Below, in pieces: positions 33,500 to 42,617 of a stretch of DNA of 64,000 bases. This DNA is from Nitrospira sp. UBA5699 (lineage in GTDB: Bacteria; Nitrospirota; Nitrospiria; Nitrospirales; Nitrospiraceae). The position numbers and the translations under genes are program-made. The notes beneath the pieces were generated by a model, which ran no database searches, was not told the DNA's origin, and saw only the letters and a list, made by a program, of their open reading frames with translations. The stretch covers positions 63,763 to 127,762 of the forward strand of contig DIHJ01000038.1 of the NCBI GenBank assembly GCA_002420105.1. Direction: 5' to 3'. How positions within the stretch are numbered: the stretch's first letter is position 1; the number at the start of each line of letters is the position of its first letter.

Positions 33500-34395
33500 C
33501 CACAGGAAACGCCCCTTGTCTTACCGGAGAGACCTGCACGATCGGCGCGCTCCTTACGGAGATTCGTCGGCGACTTCTGGCCGCGGGAGTGGAGTCGGCC
33601 GATCAGGAAGCCCTGTGGTTGGTGGAGCATGCCCTTGGATTGTCCGGCGTCGCGCTGATCGTCGACGGCCGGCGGATGTTGTCCGGCCGCGAAGTCGCGA
33701 CGGTGCAGAAGGCGGTCGCCCGGCGAGTCGGGCGGGAGCCTCTGCAATACATCTTGGGCACGCAGGAATTCTGCGGGCTGGAATTCGAAGTAAACCCGTC
33801 CGTCCTGATTCCCCGTCCCGAAACGGAATTGTTGGTCCGTGAGACGATTCGCCGGCTTCCGCGACGCCGCGGGGCGGTGCTGGTCGACGTGGGAACCGGC
33901 TCTGGTTGCCTGGCCGTGACGCTCGCCCGGTCGGTTCCGCAGGGACGAACCCTGGCGATCGACCTGTCCGACCGTGCGCTGGAGACGGCGAAACGGAACG
34001 CCCGCCGGCACGGCGTCGAGAGCGCGATTACATGGCTGGAAGGGGATCTCCTGGCTCCTCTGGCCGGGCGGGGGCTCGAGGGAACGGTGACGGCAATTCT
34101 GTCCAATCCGCCCTACATTCAAGCATCCGATTGGCCGACGCTCCAGCCGGAAGTGCGGTTCGAGCCTCGCACGGCGCTGATCGCCGGTCTCCGTGGGACC
34201 GAGCTGCACGAGCGGCTGTTGGACGAGGCGGTGCCGTTCCTGATGCCCGGCGGGCTGCTCGTCCTGGAACTGGGACGGGGACAGAGCGCGGCGCTCCGCC
34301 GGAAGGTCGGGACCATGCCGGCCTACAAGCCGGCGGACATCGTGTCCGACGACGCCGGCATCGACCGCGTGTTGATCGTCGAACGGGCCGGATAG
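33496..34395 (+). CDS. prmC: Release factor glutamine methyltransferase
   Basis: This is a 299-residue SAM-dependent methyltransferase that modifies the GGQ glutamine of release factors. An N-terminal helical domain is followed by [12 protein letters not shown], the SAM motif [12 protein letters not shown] and the catalytic NPPY in [12 protein letters not shown] start overlaps the prfA stop, so translation is coupled. murA starts 5 bases after it. Confidence 0.96.
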   Translation: MTTGNAPCLTGETCTIGALLTEIRRRLLAAGVESADQEALWLVEHALGLSGVALIVDGRRMLSGREVATVQKAVARRVGREPLQYILGTQEFCGLEFEVNPSVLIPRPETELLVRETIRRLPRRRGAVLVDVGTGSGCLAVTLARSVPQGRTLAIDLSDRALETAKRNARRHGVESAITWLEGDLLAPLAGRGLEGTVTAILSNPPYIQASDWPTLQPEVRFEPRTALIAGLRGTELHERLLDEAVPFLMPGGLLVLELGRGQSAALRRKVGTMPAYKPADIVSDDAGIDRVLIVERAG

Positions 34396-34400
34396 ATCCG

Positions 34401-35660
34401 ATGGACAAGATCGTCATTACAGGCGGGCCGTCGTTGCGGGGCGAAGTGCAGGTCAGCGGCGCGAAGAATTCCGCGCTTCCGATCCTGGCGTCGACGATTC
34501 TCGGCGGGGGCGAATGCGTCATCACCAACGTGCCGCGCGTAGTGGACGTCGTGACGATGGGGAAGCTGCTCGGTATCCTGGGCGCGACGGTCCATCATGA
34601 GGGCAACCGCGCCGCGATCAAAGCGGACGTGATTCACTCGACGCAGGCGCCCTACGAACTGGTGAAGACGATGCGGGCCTCGGTGCTCGTGCTGGGTCCG
34701 CTGCTAGCCCGCTGGGGAGAAGCGACGGTATCGCTGCCGGGCGGGTGCGCGATCGGGTCCCGTCCGGTGAATCTGCACCTGGCCGGCCTGGCCAAGCTGG
34801 GCGCGGAGGTGTCCATCGAGCACGGCTACATTCGCGCGAAAGCCAAACGCCTGAAGGGGGCTCCCATCTACTGCGACGTGCCCACGGTGACCGGGACGGA
34901 AAATCTGATGATGGCCGCTTCGCTCGCGCAGGGGACCACGGTCATTGAAAATGCCGCAAAAGAACCGGAGATCGTCGACCTTGCGGACTTTCTGACCAAG
35001 CGCGGCGCTCGCATCAGCGGCGCCGGAACCGACATCATTACGGTCGAAGGGGTGCGGGAACTCCGCGGGAGCGACCATGAGGTGATCCCGGACCGCATCG
35101 AGGCGGGCACGCATCTCGTCGCCGGCGCGATTACCAAAGGATCGGTGTTGGTGAGCCGCTGCCGTCCGGAGCATCTCGAGCCGCTGCTGAACAAACTTCG
35201 GGAGGCCGGGGCCCGGATTCGGGTGGAAAAGGAACAGGTGCATCTCGATGCCACGAAGACCGCCCGGTTGAAAGGCGTGGACGTGCGGACGCTGCCCTTC
35301 CCGGGTTTTCCCACCGACATGCAGGCGCAGATGGTCGCGCTTATGTCCGTGGCGGAAGGGACGAGCGTCGTGACCGAAACGGTGTTCGAAAGCCGTTTCA
35401 TGCACGTCGAAGAGCTCCGCCGGATGGGGGCGGATATCCGCGTCGAAGGGAACCGGTTGGTGATCACGGGGCGGGAACAGCTGACCGGCGCGCCGGTGAT
35501 GGCGTCGGATCTGCGCGCCAGCGCAGGGTTGATCCTGGCCGGTCTGGCGGCGGAGGGCATGACCGAAGTGCTGCGCGTCTACCATCTGGATCGCGGCTAC
35601 GAGCGGATCGAGGAAAAACTACGCGGACTGGGGGCCGTCATTGAACGACGGAAAGAGTGA
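34401..35660 (+). CDS. murA: UDP-N-acetylglucosamine 1-carboxyvinyltransferase
   Basis: This 419-residue enzyme performs the first committed step of peptidoglycan synthesis, transferring enolpyruvate from PEP to UDP-GlcNAc. The active-site loop [14 protein letters not shown] contains Cys116, the residue attacked by fosfomycin, so the sensitive form is predicted. KNSALPI near the start binds substrate. It lies in a prfA-prmC-murA-hisG run with spacers of a few bases. Confidence 0.97.
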   Translation: MDKIVITGGPSLRGEVQVSGAKNSALPILASTILGGGECVITNVPRVVDVVTMGKLLGILGATVHHEGNRAAIKADVIHSTQAPYELVKTMRASVLVLGPLLARWGEATVSLPGGCAIGSRPVNLHLAGLAKLGAEVSIEHGYIRAKAKRLKGAPIYCDVPTVTGTENLMMAASLAQGTTVIENAAKEPEIVDLADFLTKRGARISGAGTDIITVEGVRELRGSDHEVIPDRIEAGTHLVAGAITKGSVLVSRCRPEHLEPLLNKLREAGARIRVEKEQVHLDATKTARLKGVDVRTLPFPGFPTDMQAQMVALMSVAEGTSVVTETVFESRFMHVEELRRMGADIRVEGNRLVITGREQLTGAPVMASDLRASAGLILAGLAAEGMTEVLRVYHLDRGYERIEEKLRGLGAVIERRKE

Positions 35661-35663
35661 CCG

Positions 35664-36368
35664 ATGCTGACCGTTGCGCTCTGCAAAGGCAAGTTGATCG
35701 AACCGACGCTCGAGCTCTTCTCGCGGGCGGGATACGGCGCGGCGCGGCTGGCGACCGACAGCCGCCGCCTGGTGTTCTCCTGCCCCGAGATCGGGATCAC
35801 GTTCCTGATCGTCCGGCCCACCGACGTGCCCACCTACGTGGAATACGGGGCGGCGGACCTCGGCATCGTCGGCAAAGACGTCCTGCTGGAGCAGGACAGC
35901 GACGTCTACGAGCCATTGGATTTAGGGTTCGGAGCGTGTAGAATTGCCGTCGCCGCGCTCCGGGGGCAGGAATCTCGCGACCGGCTCTCTTCAAAAATCC
36001 GGATCGCCACCAAGTATCCGAAGATCACGGAGCGCTATTTCAACCAACGCGGCGTGCCGGTCGAAATCATCAAGCTCTACGGTTCGATCGAACTGGCCCC
36101 GATCGTCGGTCTGGCCGATCGGATCGTCGATCTGGTCGAGACCGGCAACACGCTGAAGGCGCATGATCTGGTCGAAGTGGAGTGTATCGCGTTGTCCACT
36201 GCGCGCCTGATCGTCAATCGGGCCAGCCTCAAATTGAAGCACCGGGCCGTGACGGAGTTGGTCAAAAAACTGCGCGCAGCATGTGCCGCATCGAAACGGC
36301 CGGGCAAGGCCGCTTCACCGAAGATTTCACGTGAGGCGGGCCGCAGGAAGAAACGGACGCGTGTATGA
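35664..36368 (+). CDS. hisG: ATP phosphoribosyltransferase (short form)
   Basis: This 234-residue enzyme performs the first step of histidine biosynthesis, condensing ATP and PRPP. It is the short form, lacking the C-terminal ACT-like regulatory domain, which normally needs HisZ; no hisZ is in the window. Motifs LCKGKLIEPTLELF, YGAADLGIVGKD and LVETGNTLKAHDL (PRPP loop) are clear. A basic tail of about 25 residues (KRPGKAASPKISREAG) extends past the usual end. The stop overlaps hisD (ATGA). Confidence 0.94.
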   Translation: MLTVALCKGKLIEPTLELFSRAGYGAARLATDSRRLVFSCPEIGITFLIVRPTDVPTYVEYGAADLGIVGKDVLLEQDSDVYEPLDLGFGACRIAVAALRGQESRDRLSSKIRIATKYPKITERYFNQRGVPVEIIKLYGSIELAPIVGLADRIVDLVETGNTLKAHDLVEVECIALSTARLIVNRASLKLKHRAVTELVKKLRAACAASKRPGKAASPKISREAGRRKKRTRV

Positions 36369-37648
36369 AGATAGTCGTCTCCACAGATCGAGCCTTCGGT
36401 CCCGCGCTCAAGAAGGTCGCGTCGCGCGCGCGGGTACAGGGGGCGGCGGTCGAGAAGCCGGTCAGGGCGATCCTGCAAGCCGTCGAACGGGGCGGCGACA
36501 AGGCGATGCTCCGCTTCACCAGGCAATTCGACAAGGTCTCGCTCAAACCCGAGCAGTTGAAAGTCACCCCCGAAGAAATCAAAGAGGCGTATTTCCACAT
36601 CCGCAAGGATGAGGGCGATGCGCTGCGGTTCGCCGCCGAGCGGATTACGGCCTTTCATGAACGGCAGCGGACCAAGACCTGGATGTATCAGGACGGAGCC
36701 GCGACCTTGGGGCAGGTGGTGACGCCCATCGATGCGGTCGGGGTGTACGTGCCGGGCGGGAAAGCGGTGTACCCCTCGACGGTGCTGATGAGCGCCATCC
36801 CGGCCAGGGTGGCCGGCGTGCCGCGGATCGTGATGGTCACGCCGCCGCAAAAAGGGGGGATCAATCCCTATCTGCTCGTGGCGGCGGACATCGCCGGAGT
36901 GACCGACATCTACCGGGTCGGCGGGGTTCAGGCGATCGGTGCGCTGGCATTCGGCACGAAGACCATTCCCAAGGTCGACAAGATCGTCGGCCCGGGGAAT
37001 ATCTACGTCGCGACGGCGAAACGGATGCTGTACGGAACGGTGGGGATCGACATGGTGGCCGGCCCCAGCGAGCTGCTCGTGGTGGCCGATGACGAGGCCA
37101 AGCCCGCGCACGTGGCGGCCGACCTGCTCTGCGAAGCCGAACACGACGAAGACGCGCAGGTCTGGCTGGTAACGACCTCCGCCTCGTTGGCCAAGGACGT
37201 GGTCCGGTTGGTCGAGAGTCAGCTCAAGGGATTGCAGCGCGAGAAGATCGCGGCCAAGTCGGTCGCGCGGCATTCGGTGGCGTTTGTCGTCACGACGCTG
37301 GACGAAGCCATCGACGTGGCCAATGAGATTGCGGCGGAACACCTCACGTTGTCCGTCGACGAGCCGTTCGATTACCTGGAAAAAATCCGACACGCGGGCG
37401 CGCTGTTCCTGGGCCGCTATACGCCGCCCTCGGTCGCGGACTATATCGCCGGGCCGAATCACGTGCTGCCGACGGGCGCGACGGCCCGGTTTTTCTCCGC
37501 GTTGTCGCTGCACGACTACACGAAGATCAGCAACATCGTGCATTACACGAAGGAGGAACTGAGCAAAGTGAAGGATCACCTTGTCCGGCTCGCTCACATT
37601 GAAGGGTTCGACGCGCATGCCAAGTCGGCCCAAAGCAGGTTCTCATGA
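36365..37648 (+). CDS. hisD: Histidinol dehydrogenase
   Basis: This 427-residue zinc enzyme performs the last two oxidations to histidine. Conserved segments include [38 protein letters not shown] with metal and substrate His, and [19 protein letters not shown] near the end. It is translationally coupled at both ends by ATGA overlaps with hisG and hisB. Confidence 0.97.
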   Translation: MKIVVSTDRAFGPALKKVASRARVQGAAVEKPVRAILQAVERGGDKAMLRFTRQFDKVSLKPEQLKVTPEEIKEAYFHIRKDEGDALRFAAERITAFHERQRTKTWMYQDGAATLGQVVTPIDAVGVYVPGGKAVYPSTVLMSAIPARVAGVPRIVMVTPPQKGGINPYLLVAADIAGVTDIYRVGGVQAIGALAFGTKTIPKVDKIVGPGNIYVATAKRMLYGTVGIDMVAGPSELLVVADDEAKPAHVAADLLCEAEHDEDAQVWLVTTSASLAKDVVRLVESQLKGLQREKIAAKSVARHSVAFVVTTLDEAIDVANEIAAEHLTLSVDEPFDYLEKIRHAGALFLGRYTPPSVADYIAGPNHVLPTGATARFFSALSLHDYTKISNIVHYTKEELSKVKDHLVRLAHIEGFDAHAKSAQSRFS

Positions 37649-38253
37649 AAAAGAACGGCGCGGCGCCCAGGCAGGCTTCTCTGCATCGTGCGACGAAAGA
37701 AACGGACATTCGCGTCGAATGGACGCTCGACGGGAGCGGGCAGGGAAAGATCGACACCAGCATCCGGTTTCTCGATCACATGCTCGAACTGCTCGCGAAA
37801 CACGGGTTTTTCGATCTGACGGTGCAAGCGAAGGGCGACATCGACATCGACGAGCATCACACGGTCGAGGATGTCGGCATCGTCATGGGCAAGGCGCTGC
37901 ATCAGGCGCTGGGCGAGAAGGCGGGCATCAAGCGGTTCGGCTTCGCCTCGGCGCCGCTCGATGAAACGCTGGCGCAGGTGACGGTGGATCTCAGCGGCAG
38001 GCCGTTTCTCGTCTACAACGTCAACCTGCCCGATCGGAAGATCAAATCCTTCGATCTGGGGTTGTTCGAAGATTTCTTCCAAGCGTTCGTGACGCACGGC
38101 GGGCTGAATCTCCACGTGAATCTGCTGTACGGCCGCAACCCGCACCATATTATGGAGGCCATCTTCAAAGGGCTGGCCAAGGCGCTGGACCAGGCGACCA
38201 TGCCGGAGGACCGGCTGGCGGGAAAGGTTCTGTCGACGAAGGGGACGTTGTAG
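37645..38253 (+). CDS. hisB: Imidazoleglycerol-phosphate dehydratase
   Basis: This is the 202-residue monofunctional HisB. The Mn-binding histidine clusters are seen in [13 protein letters not shown] and [12 protein letters not shown], with the second copy in [15 protein letters not shown]. No phosphatase domain is fused. It is followed by an intrinsic terminator, so it ends the first his transcription block. Confidence 0.96.
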   Translation: MKKNGAAPRQASLHRATKETDIRVEWTLDGSGQGKIDTSIRFLDHMLELLAKHGFFDLTVQAKGDIDIDEHHTVEDVGIVMGKALHQALGEKAGIKRFGFASAPLDETLAQVTVDLSGRPFLVYNVNLPDRKIKSFDLGLFEDFFQAFVTHGGLNLHVNLLYGRNPHHIMEAIFKGLAKALDQATMPEDRLAGKVLSTKGTL

Positions 38254-38280
38254 GCGGAGGACGTTGCAGAATACACAACG

Positions 38281-38315
38281 AAGGGGCAGGCTGCCGGTGC
38301 GGCCTGCCCCTTTTT
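38281..38315 (+). terminator. Intrinsic terminator between hisB and hisH
   Basis: AAGGGGCAGGC (38281-38291) pairs with GCCTGCCCCTT (38302-38312), followed by TTTTTG. It lies inside the his gene order and should separate hisGDB from hisH onward, unless readthrough occurs. Confidence 0.85.
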
Positions 38316-38381
38316 GTTGCGGAGAGGGGAGTGGCAGGTTGCAGCCGGTTGCGGTATGGTTACGGCCTTACGGCTAAGCAT

Positions 38382-38420
38382 GGGGCAAGAGGTGAGAGGC
38401 ATTAGGGTGCCTCGAACCTC
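38382..38420 (+). repeat. Intergenic hairpin repeat, copy C
   Basis: GGGGCAAGAGGTGAGAGGC carries the common word. The arms 38389-38401 and 38408-38420 pair at 11 of 13 positions. It ends 19 bases before the hisH start codon. Confidence 0.5.
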
Positions 38421-38439
38421 GCACCTTTACGAAGTGGAT

Positions 38440-39051
38440 ATGATCGCGATTATCGATTACGGTATGGGGAATCTGCGGAGTGTCTCCAAGGCCTTCGAGG
38501 CGGTGGGACACCGGGCGGCGGTGACGCGGGACGCGGCTGCGATCAGGAACGCCAGCCATGTGGTGCTGCCCGGCGTCGGGGCGTTCGGCGACTGCATGGG
38601 GAATCTGGAGCGTTTCGGCCTGGTCGAGTCCATTCGATCGACGATTCAGTCCGGGAAGCCGTTCCTCGGCATCTGCCTGGGCCTGCAACTGCTGTTTACC
38701 GAAAGCGAGGAATTCGGCCTGCACAAGGGACTCGACATCGTGCCCGGGCGGGTCAGAAAGTTCACGGTCGATCCCGGGTTGAAAGTGCCCCACGTGGGAT
38801 GGAATCAGGTCGAGATGCAGCGGGCCTGCCCCCTGTTCGAGGGCATTGCGGACGGGTCGAACTGGTACTTCGTGCATTCCTATTTCGTGGACCCCGCCGA
38901 TCGCTCGGTTGCGGCGACCACGACGACCTACGGCTTCCCGTTCGTCTCGAGCATCTGGCGGGACAACGTCGTGGCCTGTCAATTCCATCCGGAGAAGAGC
39001 CAGTCGGTGGGGTTGCGATTGATCAAGAATTTTGGAGTCTGGCGTGCATAG
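38440..39051 (+). CDS. hisH: Imidazole glycerol phosphate synthase, glutaminase subunit
   Basis: This 203-residue class I amidotransferase feeds ammonia to HisF. The nucleophile Cys is in GICLGLQLLF, and the His and Glu are in FHPEKSQS. ATG at 38440 (MIAIIDYGMGNLRS) is the natural start; the frame is open further upstream through repeat C but that part is not HisH. The ribosome site is weak (GAAGTGG). Confidence 0.95.
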   Translation: MIAIIDYGMGNLRSVSKAFEAVGHRAAVTRDAAAIRNASHVVLPGVGAFGDCMGNLERFGLVESIRSTIQSGKPFLGICLGLQLLFTESEEFGLHKGLDIVPGRVRKFTVDPGLKVPHVGWNQVEMQRACPLFEGIADGSNWYFVHSYFVDPADRSVAATTTTYGFPFVSSIWRDNVVACQFHPEKSQSVGLRLIKNFGVWRA

Positions 39052-39082
39052 CCGTCCGGCCGGGAGAGGGACCGGAGACACG

Positions 39083-39841
39083 ATGGCGCCGCGACCGAAG
39101 CAGGCGGTCGCCTTGCGGCTGACGCTGTGCGGGCTCGCGCTGGCGGGGCTCGTGCTGACGGGAGCCGGGTGCAGCGGCTCGAAGGTGACGACGCAGGCCT
39201 CGAATGAACTCCCGCGCTATCAGGTTCGTACGGTCGCGTTGGTGCCGTTCACCGCTCTGGCCACGCCCCAGGTCCGTGACGTTGGAGATCAGGTTCTGTC
39301 CACTCCCCAAAGCGTGCGGCGATCGGATATTTCGCTGGGTGTCCCCTCGAGTGCGGAGCCGCAGCTTCGCCAGACCGTCACGGTCCCGGCGCATGCCGCG
39401 GAACAAGTGACGCAGCTGTTCTGGAGCAGACTGAAGAATCGTCGGGATGTCGTGATCCTGTCGCCCGGCGAATCGGCCAAACTTGCGGTTCCGGCGACAG
39501 GCGATGCGGTGAAGGCGACGCCGGAGTCGATGGCGGCCGCCCTGGCCAAGAGGATGAAGGCCGATGCCGCGCTGATCGGGCAGGTGCTGGTGTATCAGGA
39601 GAGGGTCGGGAGCCGGCTCGGAGCGAACCCTCCCGCAACCGTGGGATTTGAAGTGAAGGCCGTCGCGGCGGACGGACAGGTCTTGTGGGTCGGCAATTAC
39701 TACGAGCGTCAGCGGCCGATGACGGAAGATTTCCTGGGATTTGTGCAGCGCTGGGGAGTGTTCGTCACCGCGGAGGAATTGGCGCGGTATGGAGTCGACG
39801 AGATCATGAAATCGTTTCCGTTCGGCACGGCGGAGGAATAA
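39083..39841 (+). CDS. Probable lipoprotein inserted in the his operon
   Basis: This is a 252-residue exported protein. The N-terminal hydrophobic segment LTLCGLALAGLVLTGAGC ends at a Cys, though the residue three before it is Gly, so the lipobox is not ideal. The mature part has VRTVALVPFTALATP, a mixed alpha/beta fold like other envelope lipoproteins with TolB-N-type domains, and an ALIGQVLVYQERVGSRLG strand. No histidine-pathway role is evident. It sits between hisH and hisA, whose GTG start is only 4 bases after it. Confidence 0.65.
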   Translation: MAPRPKQAVALRLTLCGLALAGLVLTGAGCSGSKVTTQASNELPRYQVRTVALVPFTALATPQVRDVGDQVLSTPQSVRRSDISLGVPSSAEPQLRQTVTVPAHAAEQVTQLFWSRLKNRRDVVILSPGESAKLAVPATGDAVKATPESMAAALAKRMKADAALIGQVLVYQERVGSRLGANPPATVGFEVKAVAADGQVLWVGNYYERQRPMTEDFLGFVQRWGVFVTAEELARYGVDEIMKSFPFGTAEE

Positions 39842-39845
39842 CAGC

Positions 39846-40574
39846 GTGTTGATCATTCCGGCGATCGATTTGAAGGACGGGCGTTGTGTCCGGTTGCGTC
39901 AGGGGGATATGGCGGCGGAAACGGTGTATTCCGAGGATGTGCCGTCGGTCGCGCGCAAGTGGCAACAGGCCGGGGCGGGCCTGATTCATGTGGTCGATCT
40001 GAACGGGGCCGTGGACGGAGAGCCGAGAAACCTCCCGCAGATCGAAGCCGTGATGCAGACGGTGAGCGTGAAGGTGCAGGTCGGCGGCGGGATCAGAACC
40101 ATGGCCACCGTCCGCCGTTATCTCCAGGCCGGCGTTTCCCGCGTCGTGTTGGGGACCGCCGCCCTGACGGATCGTGCTTTTCTGGAACAGGCCTGCAGGG
40201 AATTCCCCCGACGCATTCTGCTGGGGTTGGACGCGCGCGACGGGAACGTGGCGATCAAGGGCTGGACCGCGGTGTCCGAGACCAGGGCGATCGATTTGCT
40301 CAAGGAACTCGCCGGCTACGAGATCGGGGCCGTGATCTATACCGATATCTCCCGGGACGGCATGTTGAGCGGGCCGAACATTCCCGCGTTGAAGGAAGTG
40401 GCGGCGTACACCTCCTTTCCGGTCATCGCATCCGGCGGGATCACCCGCGTGGAAGATCTGCAAGCCGTACGATCGCTCGGGCCGCGTATCGAAGGCGCGA
40501 TCGTGGGCAAGGCGTTGTACGACGGGAAGCTGGACCTGCGCGCGGCGATCATCGCCGCCAGCGCGGGAGGCTAG
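39846..40574 (+). CDS. hisA: ProFAR isomerase
   Basis: This 242-residue (beta/alpha)8 enzyme isomerises ProFAR in histidine synthesis. The catalytic Asp is in AIDLKDGRCVRL and the second in YTDISRDGML; phosphate-binding glycines lie in VQVGGGIR and IASGGITR. GTG start with GGAGGA inside the end of the lipoprotein gene implies coupling. Confidence 0.95.
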   Translation: MLIIPAIDLKDGRCVRLRQGDMAAETVYSEDVPSVARKWQQAGAGLIHVVDLNGAVDGEPRNLPQIEAVMQTVSVKVQVGGGIRTMATVRRYLQAGVSRVVLGTAALTDRAFLEQACREFPRRILLGLDARDGNVAIKGWTAVSETRAIDLLKELAGYEIGAVIYTDISRDGMLSGPNIPALKEVAAYTSFPVIASGGITRVEDLQAVRSLGPRIEGAIVGKALYDGKLDLRAAIIAASAGG

Positions 40575-40575
40575 G

Positions 40576-40636
40576 GGTTATGGGCGATGGGTTAAAGGCG
40601 CCAGGTGTTTGGCCCCTTGCCCATAACCTCTTGCCC
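40576..40636 (+). repeat. Intergenic hairpin repeat, copy D
   Basis: GGTTATGGGC (40576-40585) and GCCCATAACC (40619-40628) are perfect 10-base arms, followed at once by TCTTGCCC, giving the common word CCTCTTGCC. It fills the hisA-hisF spacer, 38 bases before the hisF ATG. Confidence 0.6.
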
Positions 40637-40665
40637 AGTGCCTTGAGGGAGCGTAGCGAGCGAGC

Positions 40666-41448
40666 ATGTTGACCAAGCGCATCATCCCCTGTCTCGACGT
40701 CAAAGACGGCCGCGTCGTCAAAGGCGTGAGTTTCGTCAACCTCCGGGATGCGGGGGATCCGGTCGAGGTCGCGACGGTCTACGATCGCGAGGGGGCGGAC
40801 GAACTCTGTTTTCTCGACATCACCGCGTCCCATGAAAACCGGAAAACGATCATCGACGTGGTCGAGCGGACGGCGGCGCGCGTGTTCATGCCCGTGACGG
40901 TCGGCGGAGGCGTCAGAACGCTCGACGACATCAGGGATCTGCTGAATGCCGGAGCGGACAAGGTCAGCATCAACACGGCGGCGGTCCAACGGCCGGAGTT
41001 CGTGAAGGAGGCCGCCGAACGGTTCGGCACGCAGTGTATCGTCGTGGCCATCGACGCGAAGCGGAAACCCGTGCCGAATCAATGGGAAGTCTTCACCCAC
41101 GGAGGGCGCAAGCCGACCGGCCTCGACGCGGTGGAGTGGGCGGAACGGATGGAACACTACGGCGCGGGAGAAATCCTGCTGACCAGCATGGATCAGGATG
41201 GTCAGCAGAGCGGCTACGACCTTGGTCTCACCGCCGCCGTGTCCGGGCGCGTGTCCATCCCGGTGATCGCCTCGGGCGGCGTCGGCGCCCTGGAGCATCT
41301 GTACGACGGATTCGTCACCGGCAAGGCGGACGCCGTGCTGGCCGCCTCGATTTTTCATTTCAGGACGTATACGATTCCCCAGGCGAAAGCGTATCTCCGG
41401 GAGCGCGGGGTGCCGGTGCGTCTCGAACCGGCCGCGCAGATCGTATAG
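40666..41448 (+). CDS. hisF: Imidazole glycerol phosphate synthase, cyclase subunit
   Basis: This 260-residue (beta/alpha)8 cyclase pairs with HisH. The catalytic Asp residues lie in [14 protein letters not shown] and [23 protein letters not shown] and IASGGVG bind phosphate. TTGAGGGAGC lies upstream of the ATG. hisIE starts 2 bases after it. Confidence 0.97.
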   Translation: MLTKRIIPCLDVKDGRVVKGVSFVNLRDAGDPVEVATVYDREGADELCFLDITASHENRKTIIDVVERTAARVFMPVTVGGGVRTLDDIRDLLNAGADKVSINTAAVQRPEFVKEAAERFGTQCIVVAIDAKRKPVPNQWEVFTHGGRKPTGLDAVEWAERMEHYGAGEILLTSMDQDGQQSGYDLGLTAAVSGRVSIPVIASGGVGALEHLYDGFVTGKADAVLAASIFHFRTYTIPQAKAYLRERGVPVRLEPAAQIV

Positions 41449-41450
41449 CC

Positions 41451-42119
41451 ATGGCACCATCGGCGACGGGCAACGTGAAATTCGACGAGCAGGGGCTGCT
41501 CCCCGCCGTGATCCAGGACTGGCTGGACGGGACGGTGCTCATGCTCGGCTACATGAACCGGGAAGCGATCGAAAAGACGCTGGAGACGAAATCCGTTCAC
41601 TTCTGGAGCCGTTCGCGCAAGCAACTCTGGCAGAAGGGGGAAACGTCCGGCCACACCTTGCAGGTGAAGGCGCTCTTCATCGATTGCGATCGCGATACGA
41701 TCCTGGTGAAGGCCCAGCCGATGGGCCCGACCTGCCATACCGGCGAGCGGGCGTGTTTTTTCTCGCGGTTCGACGAACAGGGCGTACGCGAGCAGGAGAA
41801 GACCGCGGACGCGTCCGGGGGAATCCTCGAAGGCGTGCTGCGAACCATCCGCGATCGCCGGGCCAATCCGCAACCGGGGTCCTATACGACGAAGCTGTTC
41901 GAGGGCGGACACGACAAGATCCTCAAGAAGGTGGCCGAAGAAGCCGGTGAAGTGCTGATCGCGGCAAAGGGCGGAAAGAAAGACGAGATCGTCTACGAAG
42001 TGGCCGATCTGTTCTTCCATACCCTGATGGTGCTGGGCTATCACGATCTCACGCTTCAGGAGATCTACCAGGAATTGGGCAAACGGTTCGGAAAGTCCGG
42101 TTTGAGGCCCGAGAAGTGA
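41451..42119 (+). CDS. hisIE: Bifunctional PRA-cyclohydrolase / PRA-pyrophosphohydrolase
   Basis: This is a 222-residue fusion. The N-terminal HisI part has MLGYMNREAIEKT, the metal-site CDRDT and CHTGERACFF. The C-terminal HisE part has KVAEEAGEVLIAA and EVADLFFHTLMVL. Steps two and three of the pathway are thus on one polypeptide. It starts 2 bases after hisF. Confidence 0.95.
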   Translation: MAPSATGNVKFDEQGLLPAVIQDWLDGTVLMLGYMNREAIEKTLETKSVHFWSRSRKQLWQKGETSGHTLQVKALFIDCDRDTILVKAQPMGPTCHTGERACFFSRFDEQGVREQEKTADASGGILEGVLRTIRDRRANPQPGSYTTKLFEGGHDKILKKVAEEAGEVLIAAKGGKKDEIVYEVADLFFHTLMVLGYHDLTLQEIYQELGKRFGKSGLRPEK

Positions 42120-42129
42120 GGAACAGACG

Positions 42130-42474
42130 ATGAGCGATTGCCTCTTCTGCAAGATCGTCGAAAAGAAAATTCCGGCCAAGATCGTTCACGAAGACGACCG
42201 GATGCTGGCCTTCGACGACATCCATCCGCAGGCTCCGGTCCATACCCTGGTGATTCCGAAAAGGCACGTGGCGTCTATCCAAGACTGTGGCGCCGAGGAT
42301 CGGGATTTGCTGGGCGGGCTTCTGCAGACCTGCACGAAGGTCGCGAAACTGAAGGGGTTGACGGAATCCGGCTACCGGCTTGTGGCCAATACGGGAGCCG
42401 ACGGCGGGCAGACGGTGTTCCATCTGCACCTCCATGTGATGGGCGGACGTCATATGGGCTGGCCCCCCGGCTAG
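42130..42474 (+). CDS. HIT family protein, HinT type
   Basis: This is a 114-residue purine nucleoside phosphoramidase-like protein. It has CLFCKIVEKKIPAKIVHED at the N-terminus, DIHPQAPVHTLVIPKRH in the middle and the triad FHLHLHVMGGR at the end, all typical of HinT. Two cysteines in CLFC may bind zinc. It closes the his transcription unit. Confidence 0.92.
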   Translation: MSDCLFCKIVEKKIPAKIVHEDDRMLAFDDIHPQAPVHTLVIPKRHVASIQDCGAEDRDLLGGLLQTCTKVAKLKGLTESGYRLVANTGADGGQTVFHLHLHVMGGRHMGWPPG

Positions 42475-42510
42475 CCCGATCGAAAGCCGCTCCGAGGCCG
42501 CTCCCTCGCA

Positions 42511-42539
42511 TTGACAGATTTCCTTCCCGTCTGTTAACC
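42511..42539 (+). promoter_or_regulatory. Candidate promoter for dnaG-rpoD
   Basis: TTGACA (42511-42516) lies 17 bases before TTAACC (42534-42539). The -35 is perfect and the -10 is poor. It lies 79 bases before the chosen dnaG start. Confidence 0.45.
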
Positions 42540-42617
42540 TGAACGGTCAATTTTTTCGATCACTTAGGGTTCGTGCCCCCACCGCTGTGCGGCGGGGAAA
42601 GAGGAGCTGCGACTCCG

